A stretch of 34,330 bases of DNA, taken from positions 6,737 to 41,066 of the forward strand of contig DAIDJC010000002.1 in assembly GCA_027451565.1 (NCBI GenBank), in the 5' to 3' direction. A program made the translations under genes and the position numbers. A model generated the notes under the pieces. That model searched no databases and was not told where the DNA came from. It saw nothing but the letters and a program-made list of their open reading frames with translations. The stretch comes from Limisphaerales bacterium. GTDB lineage: Bacteria > Verrucomicrobiota > Verrucomicrobiia > Limisphaerales > UBA11358. Of the stretch, positions 8,034 through 17,600 are shown piece by piece. Within the stretch, counting starts at the first letter, position 1. Each line of letters starts with the position of its first letter.

Positions 8034-11000
8034 ATGAGCGTTCTTTTCAATTCAGGCCGGTGCGCGATTCCGATGCGGGGACGTCCCTTTTTATATTTCT
8101 TGTTGGTTTTGCTCGCCTTCGGCGTGGTCCGCGCTCAGTCGCTGTCCGCCACCAATCAGGCTGTTTCAAGCTACGGCATAATGCCGCCCCTGCCGCCACC
8201 GGCTCCGCCGCTGGTTCTGACCAACCCTCCGCCGGGGCCGGTTCCCCAGTTCCCCTCCTTTTCATCAGAGCCGGCGACCGAGGAAATCGCGGCGGCGCGG
8301 ATATTTCAGGAACCGCTGATTCCGTGCGACAGTGATCCATCGTCGGCCGATAATATTGCCGTGGCTGCAGCGCTGACCGCATTTGCCAACCGGGCCAGTT
8401 CTGATGATTTTTCGGCATTGGAGAGCTATCTGGACAACAATCCTGAAAGTCCCTGGTACAATTCCGTTTTATTCAACTTGGGCTGGGAGTATTACACCAC
8501 CGGCTATTACTCAAAGGCTCTGGCCGCGTGGGAGGAAGCCTGGATGTGGCTTCAGGATGAGTCGGATGGCGCTCCCAGGAGACTGGCAGACCGGTGCATT
8601 GGCGAACTGGCGGAGATGCACGCCCGCATAGGCGATCGCCAGAGGCTGGAGGAGATATTCGGCCAGATCACCAACAGGCCTGTCACCGGCCCGGCCACTT
8701 CCCTGCTTTCCGGCGCGCGCCAGGCGCTCTGGATGATGCAAAACCGCCCTGGTGTTTCGTTCCGTTGCGGCCCGCTCGCCCTGCGGAGCATTTGCAAATT
8801 GCTGCGCCCGCCGTCGGACGTGGATGAAATTGTGGAGGATTCCGAGTCAACGACCAATGGCTTTTCGCTGGATCAGCTTGCCCAGCTTTCGCGGCAGCTC
8901 GGTTTGAACTTTCAGGCGGCGCAGCGGCAGCCTGGCGCGCCACTTCTGCTGCCATGCGTCGTCCATTGGAAGGTCGGCCATTATGCGGCGGTGCTGGCGC
9001 AGAAAGGCAGCCGCTATTTTGTGGTGGACCCCACGTTCGGCGCCAGCCGCTGGATGAGCGGGGAGGCGGTGGATGGCGAGTCCTCGGGCTATTATCTGGT
9101 TCGCGCCGGTGTCCTGACCAACGGCTGGCAGAGTGTCGCCAGCGCCACGGCGGCGGCTGTCTGGGGCAGGGGCGTCACGGCCAGCAGTGATCCCAATTGC
9201 ACAACCGAGCAGGATGCCATGGCCGATCCAAGTTGCAATTCGCACGGAATGGCCGGGTATGACTTCCATCTTTTGCTGGCAAGCCTGCATATCGAGGACA
9301 CGCCGCTTTTGTTTACTCCGCCGCGCGGGCCGCCGGTCCGCCTGACCGTGACCTACAACCAGCAGGAGGCGAACCAGCCAGCCACCTTCAGCTACGCAAA
9401 TTTTGGCGGCAAATGGACGTGCAACTGGATCAGCTACATCACGGACAACAGCACCAACCAGGATGCGGACGTGACCTATTATGCGCCCGGAGGCGGCACG
9501 GAGACATTCACCTATGATCCAACCAACGCAGGTTTTGACATCAACTGGAGGAACCAGGCGGCACTATTGCGGCTTTCCAACAACAGTTACCAGATGAGTT
9601 TCCCGGATGGCTCGGTCCGCATCTTTGGCCAGCCGGATGGGACCGTGGGCAATTCACGCAATGTTTTTCTTACCCAGGTCATTGATCCGGCGGGATACAC
9701 CAACCTGCTCAACTATGATTCCAATTTGCGGCTGGTTTCCGTGACTGATCCCCAGGCGGGTGCCACGAACTTGGCCTTTTATTATACAGCCAGCGGAGGA
9801 TTGTTTCCGGTGGATATTTACAAGATACAGCAAGTGACCGACCGCTACAACCGCACCGCCATTTTTGGGTACAATGCGGACGGCTCGGAATTACAGAGCA
9901 TCACCGATCCCATCGGCATCACCTCGCAGTTCAGCTACGCGCCCAATTCGGATTTCATGGACTCGCTGCAAACGCCGTATGGTAAGACCGCGTTTAGTTT
10001 TGGCGACGACGGGAACGAGCGCTGGCTGGAAGCGGCCGACCCGCAGGGGGGTGTCTCACGGGTGGAATTCAACCAGGCTGATGATCTGGGCATTCCCAGC
10101 TCCGATCCCGGTCCTGTAGTCCCCCGGGGGATTTACACGCGAAATTACATTTTGTATGGGAGGAACACCTTTTATTGGGACAAGAACGCCATGGCCCAGG
10201 CGCCGGGGGATTATTCCAAGGCGCGGCTTTACCACTGGCTGCACAATGCCAACCTTGCCTCCGCCGAGGGTTGCCTGGAGAGCGTCAAGCAACCGCTGGA
10301 AAACCGGGTTTGGTTCAATTATCCCGGCCAGGCCCCGACTGACGCCGGGGCGACAATTTATGGTTCGCAGAACCTGCCCTCGGCCATTGACAGGGTAATG
10401 GATGACGGCAGCGAGCAGTTATATCAATACTCGCGGAATTCCCTGGGCAAGATCACAAATGTCATAGATCCAATCGGAATCGCATACACTTGCGTTTACG
10501 CGGCGAACCAGATTGATTTGCTCCAAGTCAGGAATACTTCCCACGGTTCCAATGAACTGGATGCCAGCTTCACCTACAATTCCCATCACTTGCCGCTGAC
10601 CGAGGTGGATGCTGCCGGTCAGACCAATTTTTATGGATACAACGCCTATGGCCAAATCACCGGCTTCACCAACGCATTGCTGCAGGCAACCTCGTTCAAT
10701 TATGATGCCAGCGGCAGGCTGCTCAACATTGTGGGCCCCACCAACACGGCGGTGATTTCGTTTGGCTATGACGCTTTTGACCGGATCAATGCGGTCACCA
10801 ACGCGGACGGCTATTACGTGACCACGCTTTATGATGCGCTGGACCGGCCCGTGACCAACACGTATCCGGACGGAAGTTCCGAGACCCTCTCGTACCAGAA
10901 CCTGGACCCGTCCACCTACGTGGACCGCGCCGGGAGGCAGACCCGTTTTGTTTTTGACAGCCTGCGGCACCTGACGCAGGTCACCGTGGCGACGAATTGG

Positions 11001-13001
11001 ACCACCTATCTGGACTGGTGCACGTGCGGGAGCATTGACAGCATCACGGATCCCTTGGGCAGGACAACAAGCTGGCTTTACGACATTCAAGGACGGGTCA
11101 CGGCGAAACAATACGCGGATGGAAGCCAAATGAGGTATGGCTATGAAAAAACCACCAGCCGGTTGAAGACCTTCACCAACGAACGAAACCAGGCGAGAAC
11201 ATACCAATACTATGAAAATAATCTTTTAAATGAGGTGATTTACGCCAACCCGTCGGTGACGCCGACGGTGATTTACAACTACGATTATTATGGCCGGATC
11301 CATGCCATGCAGGATGGATACGGGGTGACCTTTTTCAATTATTATCCGGTCACCAATCCGCCCGCGACGGGCGCGGGCCGGCTGCAGTCGGTGGTTGAGC
11401 CAACCGGCTATGACACGCTTTACTACGGCTATGACGCATTGGGGCGAATTAATACCAAGGCCCTGACCAATTCCGTAATCACTTCCGGCACCTCAAGCCT
11501 GGACCCTTTTACTTATCATCACACCTACACATACGACGTTTTGGGCAGGGTGTCCCGGGATGCGGTTGGAGGCGGCGCTTATACATTTAATTATTACGGA
11601 GCTTCTTCGCGTCTTGCCTCAATTGTTTATCCGAGTGTCCTGACAACCACCTTTGGATATTACGGCATCATCGGGGATTTGCGGCTTGCAGGACTGACTA
11701 ATTCAACCGGGGTATCGCTGCTTTCACGATTCAATTATGCTTATAATCTGGAGGGGCAAATCACCAATTCGGTGGAACAGCTTTCCTCCGGGTTAAGGCG
11801 CACAAACACTATTTCGTATGATTCCATCGGCGAGGTGTTGACTGTTGCAACCAATGGCCGCCCTTGTTACAGCTATGCCTACGATTTGGCCGGCAACCGG
11901 ACCTTGGAGCAATCTGGCACCAATACCTGGCGGGCGAGTTTCAATCCCTTGAATGAAATTCAGGGAAAGGATCAGGGGCTTTCCTCCACAAATCGCATTT
12001 ATCAATGGGATGAGGAGAACCGGCTTGTCGCAGTCACCGAAAGCAACACCACAGCGCGGATGGTGTATAACGGTTTCGGCCAGCTTGCTTATTTGACAGA
12101 GTATGCCGGCGGTTCGCCGTCAATGTATCACTGGTATGTGTGGGATGGAGATAAAATTGCGGAGGAATCCTACATCAATACAAATTTCAGCGCTTATTTC
12201 CACTGGTATTACGATTACGGGCATTATGAATCCAGCTCCTCTTATTTCAGCCCGTCTTTGATTTATACCACCCGGGATGGGCTTGGGTCGGTGCGGGAAT
12301 ATTACAGCACCGCCTACCTGGGAGGGGTCCTCCAAATGGAATTTGATTACGATCCATTTGGCAGGAAATCCACCTTGATCAACAGTTTCAATTATTTTGG
12401 ATCGCAAGTGAATTACGCCACGCCGCCGGAATATGGCTTTGCCAACCTGCTGGGCATGCCTGGGCAAAGCCTGGATTTTGCGGAGAACCGTGTGTATGAC
12501 CCTGACTTGGGGAGGTGGATTTCACGGGATCCGATTGGGGAGAAGGGTGGTTTGAATCTTTATGAGTATGGCAATAACGATCCTGAGGATAATGTGGACC
12601 CGGGCGGGTTGTGTCCGCAGCCGGGCGGGGTATTGGGGAAGGGGCAGAGCCGGAACGTGAACGGGGAGATTGTGGATGAAAACGGATTTGCGGTCAAAGA
12701 CCAGCTTAACCCGCTGAATCCGCTGAATTTTCAGGGTGGAAATGCGCCGCTGGGTTTCAGGGCGGAGCAGGCTGTGAGGTGTGATTTTCCTGCTGTGACC
12801 AAATCCCGCCATGGGAGCGTGGGCTTTAAGGCGGCGATCAAGCGATTATACTTGATGCCTTGCCAAATAATTGGCCAGGATGATGGGAAAGGTGATGGTC
12901 ATGGGTGTGGTCTGGCGGGAAACCAACCGAACGGCAATGAAAATCTGGTGGTGTCTGTCGGGGGCTTTGCGATATTTCAGATGACCACAAGCGGAAAGTG
13001 A
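8034..13001 (+). CDS. Secreted RHS-repeat protein with N-terminal C39-like cysteine peptidase domain
   Basis: The protein has 1655 residues from the ATG at 8034, which follows an AAAGGAAA ribosome-binding site. A signal peptide ends near VRA-Q (residue 35), and a Pro-rich linker and a helical TPR-like region follow. A C39-type papain-fold domain spans about residues 240-350: Cys245 in RCGPLAL, His316 in HWKVGHYAAV and Asp332 in VVDPTFG form a plausible catalytic triad. Next is a long stretch of YD/RHS repeats (YDxxGR, YGYDALGR and similar). The RHS core motif GRWISRDPIGEKGGLNLYEY sits near residue 1492, and a 130-residue variable tail starts after DPGG (about 1525). The RHS barrel normally encloses the tail, which is often a toxin. 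This tail is unrecognised and no immunity-like gene follows. The next secreted protein starts 8 bp downstream, so the two form an operon. Confidence 0.88.
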   Translation: MSVLFNSGRCAIPMRGRPFLYFLLVLLAFGVVRAQSLSATNQAVSSYGIMPPLPPPAPPLVLTNPPPGPVPQFPSFSSEPATEEIAAARIFQEPLIPCDSDPSSADNIAVAAALTAFANRASSDDFSALESYLDNNPESPWYNSVLFNLGWEYYTTGYYSKALAAWEEAWMWLQDESDGAPRRLADRCIGELAEMHARIGDRQRLEEIFGQITNRPVTGPATSLLSGARQALWMMQNRPGVSFRCGPLALRSICKLLRPPSDVDEIVEDSESTTNGFSLDQLAQLSRQLGLNFQAAQRQPGAPLLLPCVVHWKVGHYAAVLAQKGSRYFVVDPTFGASRWMSGEAVDGESSGYYLVRAGVLTNGWQSVASATAAAVWGRGVTASSDPNCTTEQDAMADPSCNSHGMAGYDFHLLLASLHIEDTPLLFTPPRGPPVRLTVTYNQQEANQPATFSYANFGGKWTCNWISYITDNSTNQDADVTYYAPGGGTETFTYDPTNAGFDINWRNQAALLRLSNNSYQMSFPDGSVRIFGQPDGTVGNSRNVFLTQVIDPAGYTNLLNYDSNLRLVSVTDPQAGATNLAFYYTASGGLFPVDIYKIQQVTDRYNRTAIFGYNADGSELQSITDPIGITSQFSYAPNSDFMDSLQTPYGKTAFSFGDDGNERWLEAADPQGGVSRVEFNQADDLGIPSSDPGPVVPRGIYTRNYILYGRNTFYWDKNAMAQAPGDYSKARLYHWLHNANLASAEGCLESVKQPLENRVWFNYPGQAPTDAGATIYGSQNLPSAIDRVMDDGSEQLYQYSRNSLGKITNVIDPIGIAYTCVYAANQIDLLQVRNTSHGSNELDASFTYNSHHLPLTEVDAAGQTNFYGYNAYGQITGFTNALLQATSFNYDASGRLLNIVGPTNTAVISFGYDAFDRINAVTNADGYYVTTLYDALDRPVTNTYPDGSSETLSYQNLDPSTYVDRAGRQTRFVFDSLRHLTQVTVATNWTTYLDWCTCGSIDSITDPLGRTTSWLYDIQGRVTAKQYADGSQMRYGYEKTTSRLKTFTNERNQARTYQYYENNLLNEVIYANPSVTPTVIYNYDYYGRIHAMQDGYGVTFFNYYPVTNPPATGAGRLQSVVEPTGYDTLYYGYDALGRINTKALTNSVITSGTSSLDPFTYHHTYTYDVLGRVSRDAVGGGAYTFNYYGASSRLASIVYPSVLTTTFGYYGIIGDLRLAGLTNSTGVSLLSRFNYAYNLEGQITNSVEQLSSGLRRTNTISYDSIGEVLTVATNGRPCYSYAYDLAGNRTLEQSGTNTWRASFNPLNEIQGKDQGLSSTNRIYQWDEENRLVAVTESNTTARMVYNGFGQLAYLTEYAGGSPSMYHWYVWDGDKIAEESYINTNFSAYFHWYYDYGHYESSSSYFSPSLIYTTRDGLGSVREYYSTAYLGGVLQMEFDYDPFGRKSTLINSFNYFGSQVNYATPPEYGFANLLGMPGQSLDFAENRVYDPDLGRWISRDPIGEKGGLNLYEYGNNDPEDNVDPGGLCPQPGGVLGKGQSRNVNGEIVDENGFAVKDQLNPLNPLNFQGGNAPLGFRAEQAVRCDFPAVTKSRHGSVGFKAAIKRLYLMPCQIIGQDDGKGDGHGCGLAGNQPNGNENLVVSVGGFAIFQMTTSGK

Positions 13002-13009
13002 CTTGAAAA

Positions 13010-16000
13010 ATGAGCGCATATCACGCCAAACAAATGCTGATATTTGTCATCGCTGGCATTCTGGCTTGTTTTTTGCCGCGTCTGCAGTCCCAAATTGTTT
13101 ACTCCTATGATTCCTCAGGCAACCCGACCAATTCGATATTGGATGCGACCCAGCCCCTGAGTTCCTCCGTGTCCAACAGCCTCCGAAACGTGTTGCTGGG
13201 GCAATCCCTGTCCTTGTGCGTGGAGGCGGCCGGCAGCGGTATCATCACCTATCAGTGGCAACTGGATGGCATGGACATTGCCGGGGCAACCAATGCAACA
13301 TTTTTCACGCCCCAAACCTCCGCTGCGAACGCGGGTTCCTATTCGGTGATTGTATCGAACGGTTCAACCACGCAAACCAATCAACTGGGAAACATCGCGG
13401 TCGCAGGCGCTGCCGGCACGCTATACGCCGCCGCCTTTGGATTGGGCGAGTTTGTTGCAGTGGGCTCCACTGGAACCATAATTGGCTCTTCGAATCTTCT
13501 CGCATGGTCCGCATTTGACTCAGGCACGACCAATCAACTGAATGGCGTTGTTTTTGAAACAAATGTTTTTGTGGCAGTTGGGGCGGCAGGCACAATTCTG
13601 ACTTCGACCAACGGAACCTCCTGGGTGAGCCAGGATTTCTCAAAAACAAATTCATTGAATGGAATTGCATATGGAAACGGCCTGTTTTTAGCTGTGGGCG
13701 ATTTAGGAGAAGTCCTGACTTCCATGGATGGAACGAACTGGGCGCAACAGTCATTTGGCAATCCCAAACTGCTTGGGGTGGTGTTTGGAGGAGGTCATTT
13801 TGTGGCAGTGGGTACCGGCGGCTCTGTGTGGACTTCACTGGATGGCACTAATTGGCAGAGCCAAATAACTCCAGAGATTGGCACCCTCAACGCCGTGGCC
13901 TACGGAAACGGCCTTTATGTGGCGGCGGGGGACGATGGCGCGATTTTGAGTTCAGTCGACAGCACCAATTGGACTCCGCAGGTGAGCGGCACCCCGGATA
14001 ATTTCACATCGGTCCTGTTTTATGACCAAACGTTTTACGCAATTGGCCCTGCGGGGCAAAATTATATTTCGTCGGATGCTGAGGAGTGGGAGGAGAGTGA
14101 TGCGGGAACTTTCATTCCGCTGTGGGGTTCAAAGGTTTGCAATGGCATCCCGGTGGCGACGGGTGAGAACGGCCTGGTTCTGCAAATTCCGACTTACAAA
14201 CTGGATCACTTTGGGTGGAGTGTGATTTCATCCCCGCAACGGGTGAACCAGCCTTTTGCGGCAACCATAACCGCCTCGGACGCCGCCGGGAACACGGTTT
14301 CAAATTTCAATGGCCTCGTTTCTCTTTCGTCCTCAACAAGCATGACTTCGTCCAAGAACATGATTCTGGGCAGTGTTGCGCCGGGTTATTCCGCATCCGG
14401 ATCGGAAACCGCTGGTTATGCCTTCACGCCAAATGCGAACTTGCTGGTCACGGATGTGCGCCATTATGATGTGGCGCAAAAGGTCTGCATCTGGGCGGAA
14501 AATGGGGATTTGCTGGCAAGTGTTGATGTGACAAACAACCCCGGGAACTGGGTGGACACGCCAATGCCGGAGCCGCTCACGCTGGCTGCGGGGTCCAATT
14601 ATGTGGTCAGCGTTTACACCGGGGACAACACCAACACTCTTTTTTATTACCGGGATGACGGACCCGGCGTCTTTGCGAATGGAACGATTGACCAGGCATT
14701 GGCTGGCAATGGCGACGCCTTTCCGGGCGAACCCAGCTATGCCTTCTGGTACCTGGTTGACCTGGGCTATGCGGTTCAGGTTGGAGAGACAAACCTCATT
14801 AATCCGTCATCGGCGACTTTTGAGAACGGTTTGGCAACGGTTCAATTAACGGCATCAGACGCGGGACAGGACATCACGCTGACGGCCAATGACAATTCGG
14901 GACACTCCGGCGTGAGCGGACCCTTTGACGTTCTTGGCACCAACGACATTGCTGTAACGATGTTCTCATCCCCAAATCCTGTGGCTGTGGAGAGCAACCT
15001 GACCTACACCATCACAGTCATGAATGCCGGTCCCAACGCCGCAACCGGGGTGGTCGTCACGAATATTTTACCGGCGAGCGCCAGCTTTGTTTCAGCCAGT
15101 TCAAGTTTGGGGTCATGTCAATATTCTGCAGGAGAGGTTACATGCAATATTGGGAATTTACCCAACCAGAACACGGCGACGATCACGATCACTGCAACGC
15201 CTGCATTGGCCGGGATAACGTTGACAGACTTGGTTAATATCGCAGAGTCCGGGGCTGATTCAGATCCTTCCGACAACGCGGCAACCAATCTGACCTTCGT
15301 GCCGCCCACGCTGACGATTGGAAATATTCTCGTGTTTGAGCCAAGCTATGGAATTGAAGGTTTTCCAATGACAATCAACCTTTCATCGCCCAGCGTCCTT
15401 GATGTCGAGTTCGATTTCTCCACAATGGATGGAACGAATGCCATTGCCGGACGGGATTATGATGCCTTGAGCGGAAAAGTCAACATTCCAGCCGGCGTCA
15501 CCACAACCAACCTGTTTGTCTGGATTCAAGGGAGCGCAGCGGCGTCCCCGCCCAAAGAGTTCTTCGTCAAACTTTCCTCACCTGTCAATGCGACTTTTGC
15601 CTCGGCCGTGGGCGCCGTTATCATTCTCAATCCGAACGGCCAGCCCGGCCAGTTGGATGGCTTTTCCTGGGGATCGGTGCCTTCGCCACAGTCAACAAAT
15701 GCCGCCTTCAGAGTCACGCTTTCGGCGCAGGACGCGTTTGGCAATGCGGTGACCAATTATACCGGTCCAGTGGCTTTGACGGGCGTCAATCTCAATGATG
15801 CAACCAACACACTTCTGGCAAGTCCCCTGCCGGAAAACTCAGCCAGCACTGCGATCATGACAACGGGCTACGCCTTCACGCCAACCAATGATATTTTTGT
15901 CATGGGCGTGCGGTCCTATTCGGGATCGAAAGTATCCATTTGGACGGAAACCGGTTTTTTGCTGGCAAGCCAGAATGTTTCAAGCCAGCCGGGAGCATGG

Positions 16001-17368
16001 ACTGACACGCCGCTGGCAAGGCCTGTGTGGCTGCAAGCCGGCAACACGTACCTCATCGGCTCATTCACCGATGGCGGCGCTTATTATTGGCGGGAGGATG
16101 GGGCGATGAAATTTTCGAATGGGGAGATTTCCCAGGGATATTCCTGCCTGGGAGATGCATTCCCAACCAATTTCGACAGCGCGCAATGGTATCTGGTTGA
16201 CTTGCGCTATGCGAATGCAGCCTCCATTTCGCCATCCGTTTCCGGCGTATTTGTCAATGGAGTCTGGACTGGAAACATGACTGCTGGAGAGTTGGGAACG
16301 AACTTCATGCTTCTTGCCAATGACCGCGAAGGCCATATCGGCTTTTCAAATCCGTTTGGAGTTTATGCCACCAATGACCTTGCTTTGACACTTTCGACAT
16401 CGCCCGCAATACCTTTGGCGTTTTCGAATCTGGCTTACAGTGTCACCATCCTGAATCCCGGCCCTGATTCGTCAACAGGCGTCCTGATGACCAACATCCT
16501 TCCATCTGGCGCAAATTTTGTCTCAGCCGCTACCAGCCAGGGGGCCTGCAGTGAGGCCGGAGGCATTGTCACCGCCAATTTGGGAACGATGGCCGCCTTT
16601 TCCTCTGCAACAGTCACGATCACGGTTGAGCCAATGGTCGCAGGTCTGCCACTCACCAACAGTGCGAACGTTACGCGCAACGAACCTGATCCTGATTTGG
16701 AGGATAATTCTGCGGTTTCGGTAGTCATACCAAACGAATCTCTTACAACTCAAATTGCCAGTTCTCTGGGCTATGGTGCCACTCCCTGGCTCAGCGGCGG
16801 CGACGCACTCTGGGGAACGGAGGGCAATGTGACCCACGGTGGCACAAATGCAGCGCAAAGCGGGGCGATTGTGGAAGGCCAGCAAACTTGGATTCAAACA
16901 AGGGTTTATGGACCCGGGACCCTGAGTTTTTGGTGGTCTGTATCGTCGGAAGCGGGCAGCGATAGCCTGAGCCTTCTGACCAACGGCGTGGTTGCAACCG
17001 ATATTTCGGGAAGCATCGGCTGGCAGCAAGTAACTCTTGCATTACCTCCAGGTCACACGACAGTGGAGTGGAATTATTCCAAGAGCGGGGCGATCAGCGC
17101 AGGCTTGGATGCAGGCTGGCTGGACCAGGTGGTGTTCTCCCGGACGCCAACAACCTTGAATTCGATTTTAATGAATACCAACGGGGATTTTGATTTTTCC
17201 CTGAATGGCATGGTGGGACAAATCCTGGTTTTGCAAACGTCAACCAATCTATTCAACTGGGTTTCGCTGAATACCAACACCATGACCAGTGGAACTCTTC
17301 ATTTTACGAATTCGACACCCACAAATTCACCCATTGAATTTTACAGGGCCTTGGATGTCACGCCATAG
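13010..17368 (+). CDS. Very large secreted multi-domain surface protein
   Basis: This 1452-residue protein has a signal peptide ending near LQS-Q (residue 27) and then a stretch of Asn/Thr/Ser/Gly-rich beta modules. Residues 60-133 form an Ig-like domain (YQWQLDG ... AGSYSV). Residues 134-390 hold about six propeller-like repeats of roughly 42 residues with FVAVGxxGxI and SxDGTNW units. Two related blocks follow, each with a DUF4082-like domain and a DUF11-like domain (DUF11 near 644-767 and 1121-1244). They flank a Calx-beta-like domain (about 768-878). A lectin/MAM-like domain (1245-1388) and a C-terminal VLQTSTNLFNW module end the protein. It is co-transcribed with the RHS gene (8-bp gap) and probably acts at the cell surface as an adhesin or matrix protein. 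No PEP-CTERM tail is present. Confidence 0.82.
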   Translation: MSAYHAKQMLIFVIAGILACFLPRLQSQIVYSYDSSGNPTNSILDATQPLSSSVSNSLRNVLLGQSLSLCVEAAGSGIITYQWQLDGMDIAGATNATFFTPQTSAANAGSYSVIVSNGSTTQTNQLGNIAVAGAAGTLYAAAFGLGEFVAVGSTGTIIGSSNLLAWSAFDSGTTNQLNGVVFETNVFVAVGAAGTILTSTNGTSWVSQDFSKTNSLNGIAYGNGLFLAVGDLGEVLTSMDGTNWAQQSFGNPKLLGVVFGGGHFVAVGTGGSVWTSLDGTNWQSQITPEIGTLNAVAYGNGLYVAAGDDGAILSSVDSTNWTPQVSGTPDNFTSVLFYDQTFYAIGPAGQNYISSDAEEWEESDAGTFIPLWGSKVCNGIPVATGENGLVLQIPTYKLDHFGWSVISSPQRVNQPFAATITASDAAGNTVSNFNGLVSLSSSTSMTSSKNMILGSVAPGYSASGSETAGYAFTPNANLLVTDVRHYDVAQKVCIWAENGDLLASVDVTNNPGNWVDTPMPEPLTLAAGSNYVVSVYTGDNTNTLFYYRDDGPGVFANGTIDQALAGNGDAFPGEPSYAFWYLVDLGYAVQVGETNLINPSSATFENGLATVQLTASDAGQDITLTANDNSGHSGVSGPFDVLGTNDIAVTMFSSPNPVAVESNLTYTITVMNAGPNAATGVVVTNILPASASFVSASSSLGSCQYSAGEVTCNIGNLPNQNTATITITATPALAGITLTDLVNIAESGADSDPSDNAATNLTFVPPTLTIGNILVFEPSYGIEGFPMTINLSSPSVLDVEFDFSTMDGTNAIAGRDYDALSGKVNIPAGVTTTNLFVWIQGSAAASPPKEFFVKLSSPVNATFASAVGAVIILNPNGQPGQLDGFSWGSVPSPQSTNAAFRVTLSAQDAFGNAVTNYTGPVALTGVNLNDATNTLLASPLPENSASTAIMTTGYAFTPTNDIFVMGVRSYSGSKVSIWTETGFLLASQNVSSQPGAWTDTPLARPVWLQAGNTYLIGSFTDGGAYYWREDGAMKFSNGEISQGYSCLGDAFPTNFDSAQWYLVDLRYANAASISPSVSGVFVNGVWTGNMTAGELGTNFMLLANDREGHIGFSNPFGVYATNDLALTLSTSPAIPLAFSNLAYSVTILNPGPDSSTGVLMTNILPSGANFVSAATSQGACSEAGGIVTANLGTMAAFSSATVTITVEPMVAGLPLTNSANVTRNEPDPDLEDNSAVSVVIPNESLTTQIASSLGYGATPWLSGGDALWGTEGNVTHGGTNAAQSGAIVEGQQTWIQTRVYGPGTLSFWWSVSSEAGSDSLSLLTNGVVATDISGSIGWQQVTLALPPGHTTVEWNYSKSGAISAGLDAGWLDQVVFSRTPTTLNSILMNTNGDFDFSLNGMVGQILVLQTSTNLFNWVSLNTNTMTSGTLHFTNSTPTNSPIEFYRALDVTP

Positions 17369-17487
17369 AAGACGCCCAGAATCCAAACCTTTTATCACTT
17401 TGCAACCTGTTCATGTGCAATGAAATGCTCTAAGCCTGATTGGGGGTTGGGGTGGATTCAGGGACGCGAGCAAAGAAGGAAATGTCG

Positions 17488-17529
17488 AAGCGATTCGGAA
17501 AGCATGAAATGCGCTTGGTATTCTTTTTT
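17488..17529 (+). terminator. Possible intrinsic terminator after the RHS operon
   Basis: AAGCG (17488-17492) pairs with CGCTT (17512-17516), with a small inner GCAT/ATGC stem. TTCTTTTTT follows at 17521. The stem is weak, but the T-rich tail and position between two transcription units fit. Confidence 0.35.
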
Positions 17530-17553
17530 GTCTAAAACCCATCGCCAAACCAT

Positions 17554-17582
17554 TTGCGTTTGGGGTTCGAGGCTGGTACAAT
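17554..17582 (+). promoter_or_regulatory. Sigma-70 promoter of the trigger factor gene
   Basis: TTGCGT (17554-17559), a 17-bp spacer and TACAAT (17577-17582) make a good match. Transcription should start near 17589, leaving only about 12 bases before the TTG start or about 30 before the alternative GTG. Confidence 0.6.
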
Positions 17583-17600
17583 GGCGGACTGTATTAACTA

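Noticed and set aside
10419..11207. 262-codon minus-strand frame inside the RHS gene
   Set aside because: Antisense shadow of the repetitive YD-repeat coding sequence; Gly/Val/Arg-rich and without any recognisable motif.
13430..14100. Regularly spaced similar DNA units, checked as a possible CRISPR or tandem repeat array
   Set aside because: They are degenerate coding repeats of about 42 codons (propeller-like units) in frame with the surface protein; no identical repeats with unique spacers.
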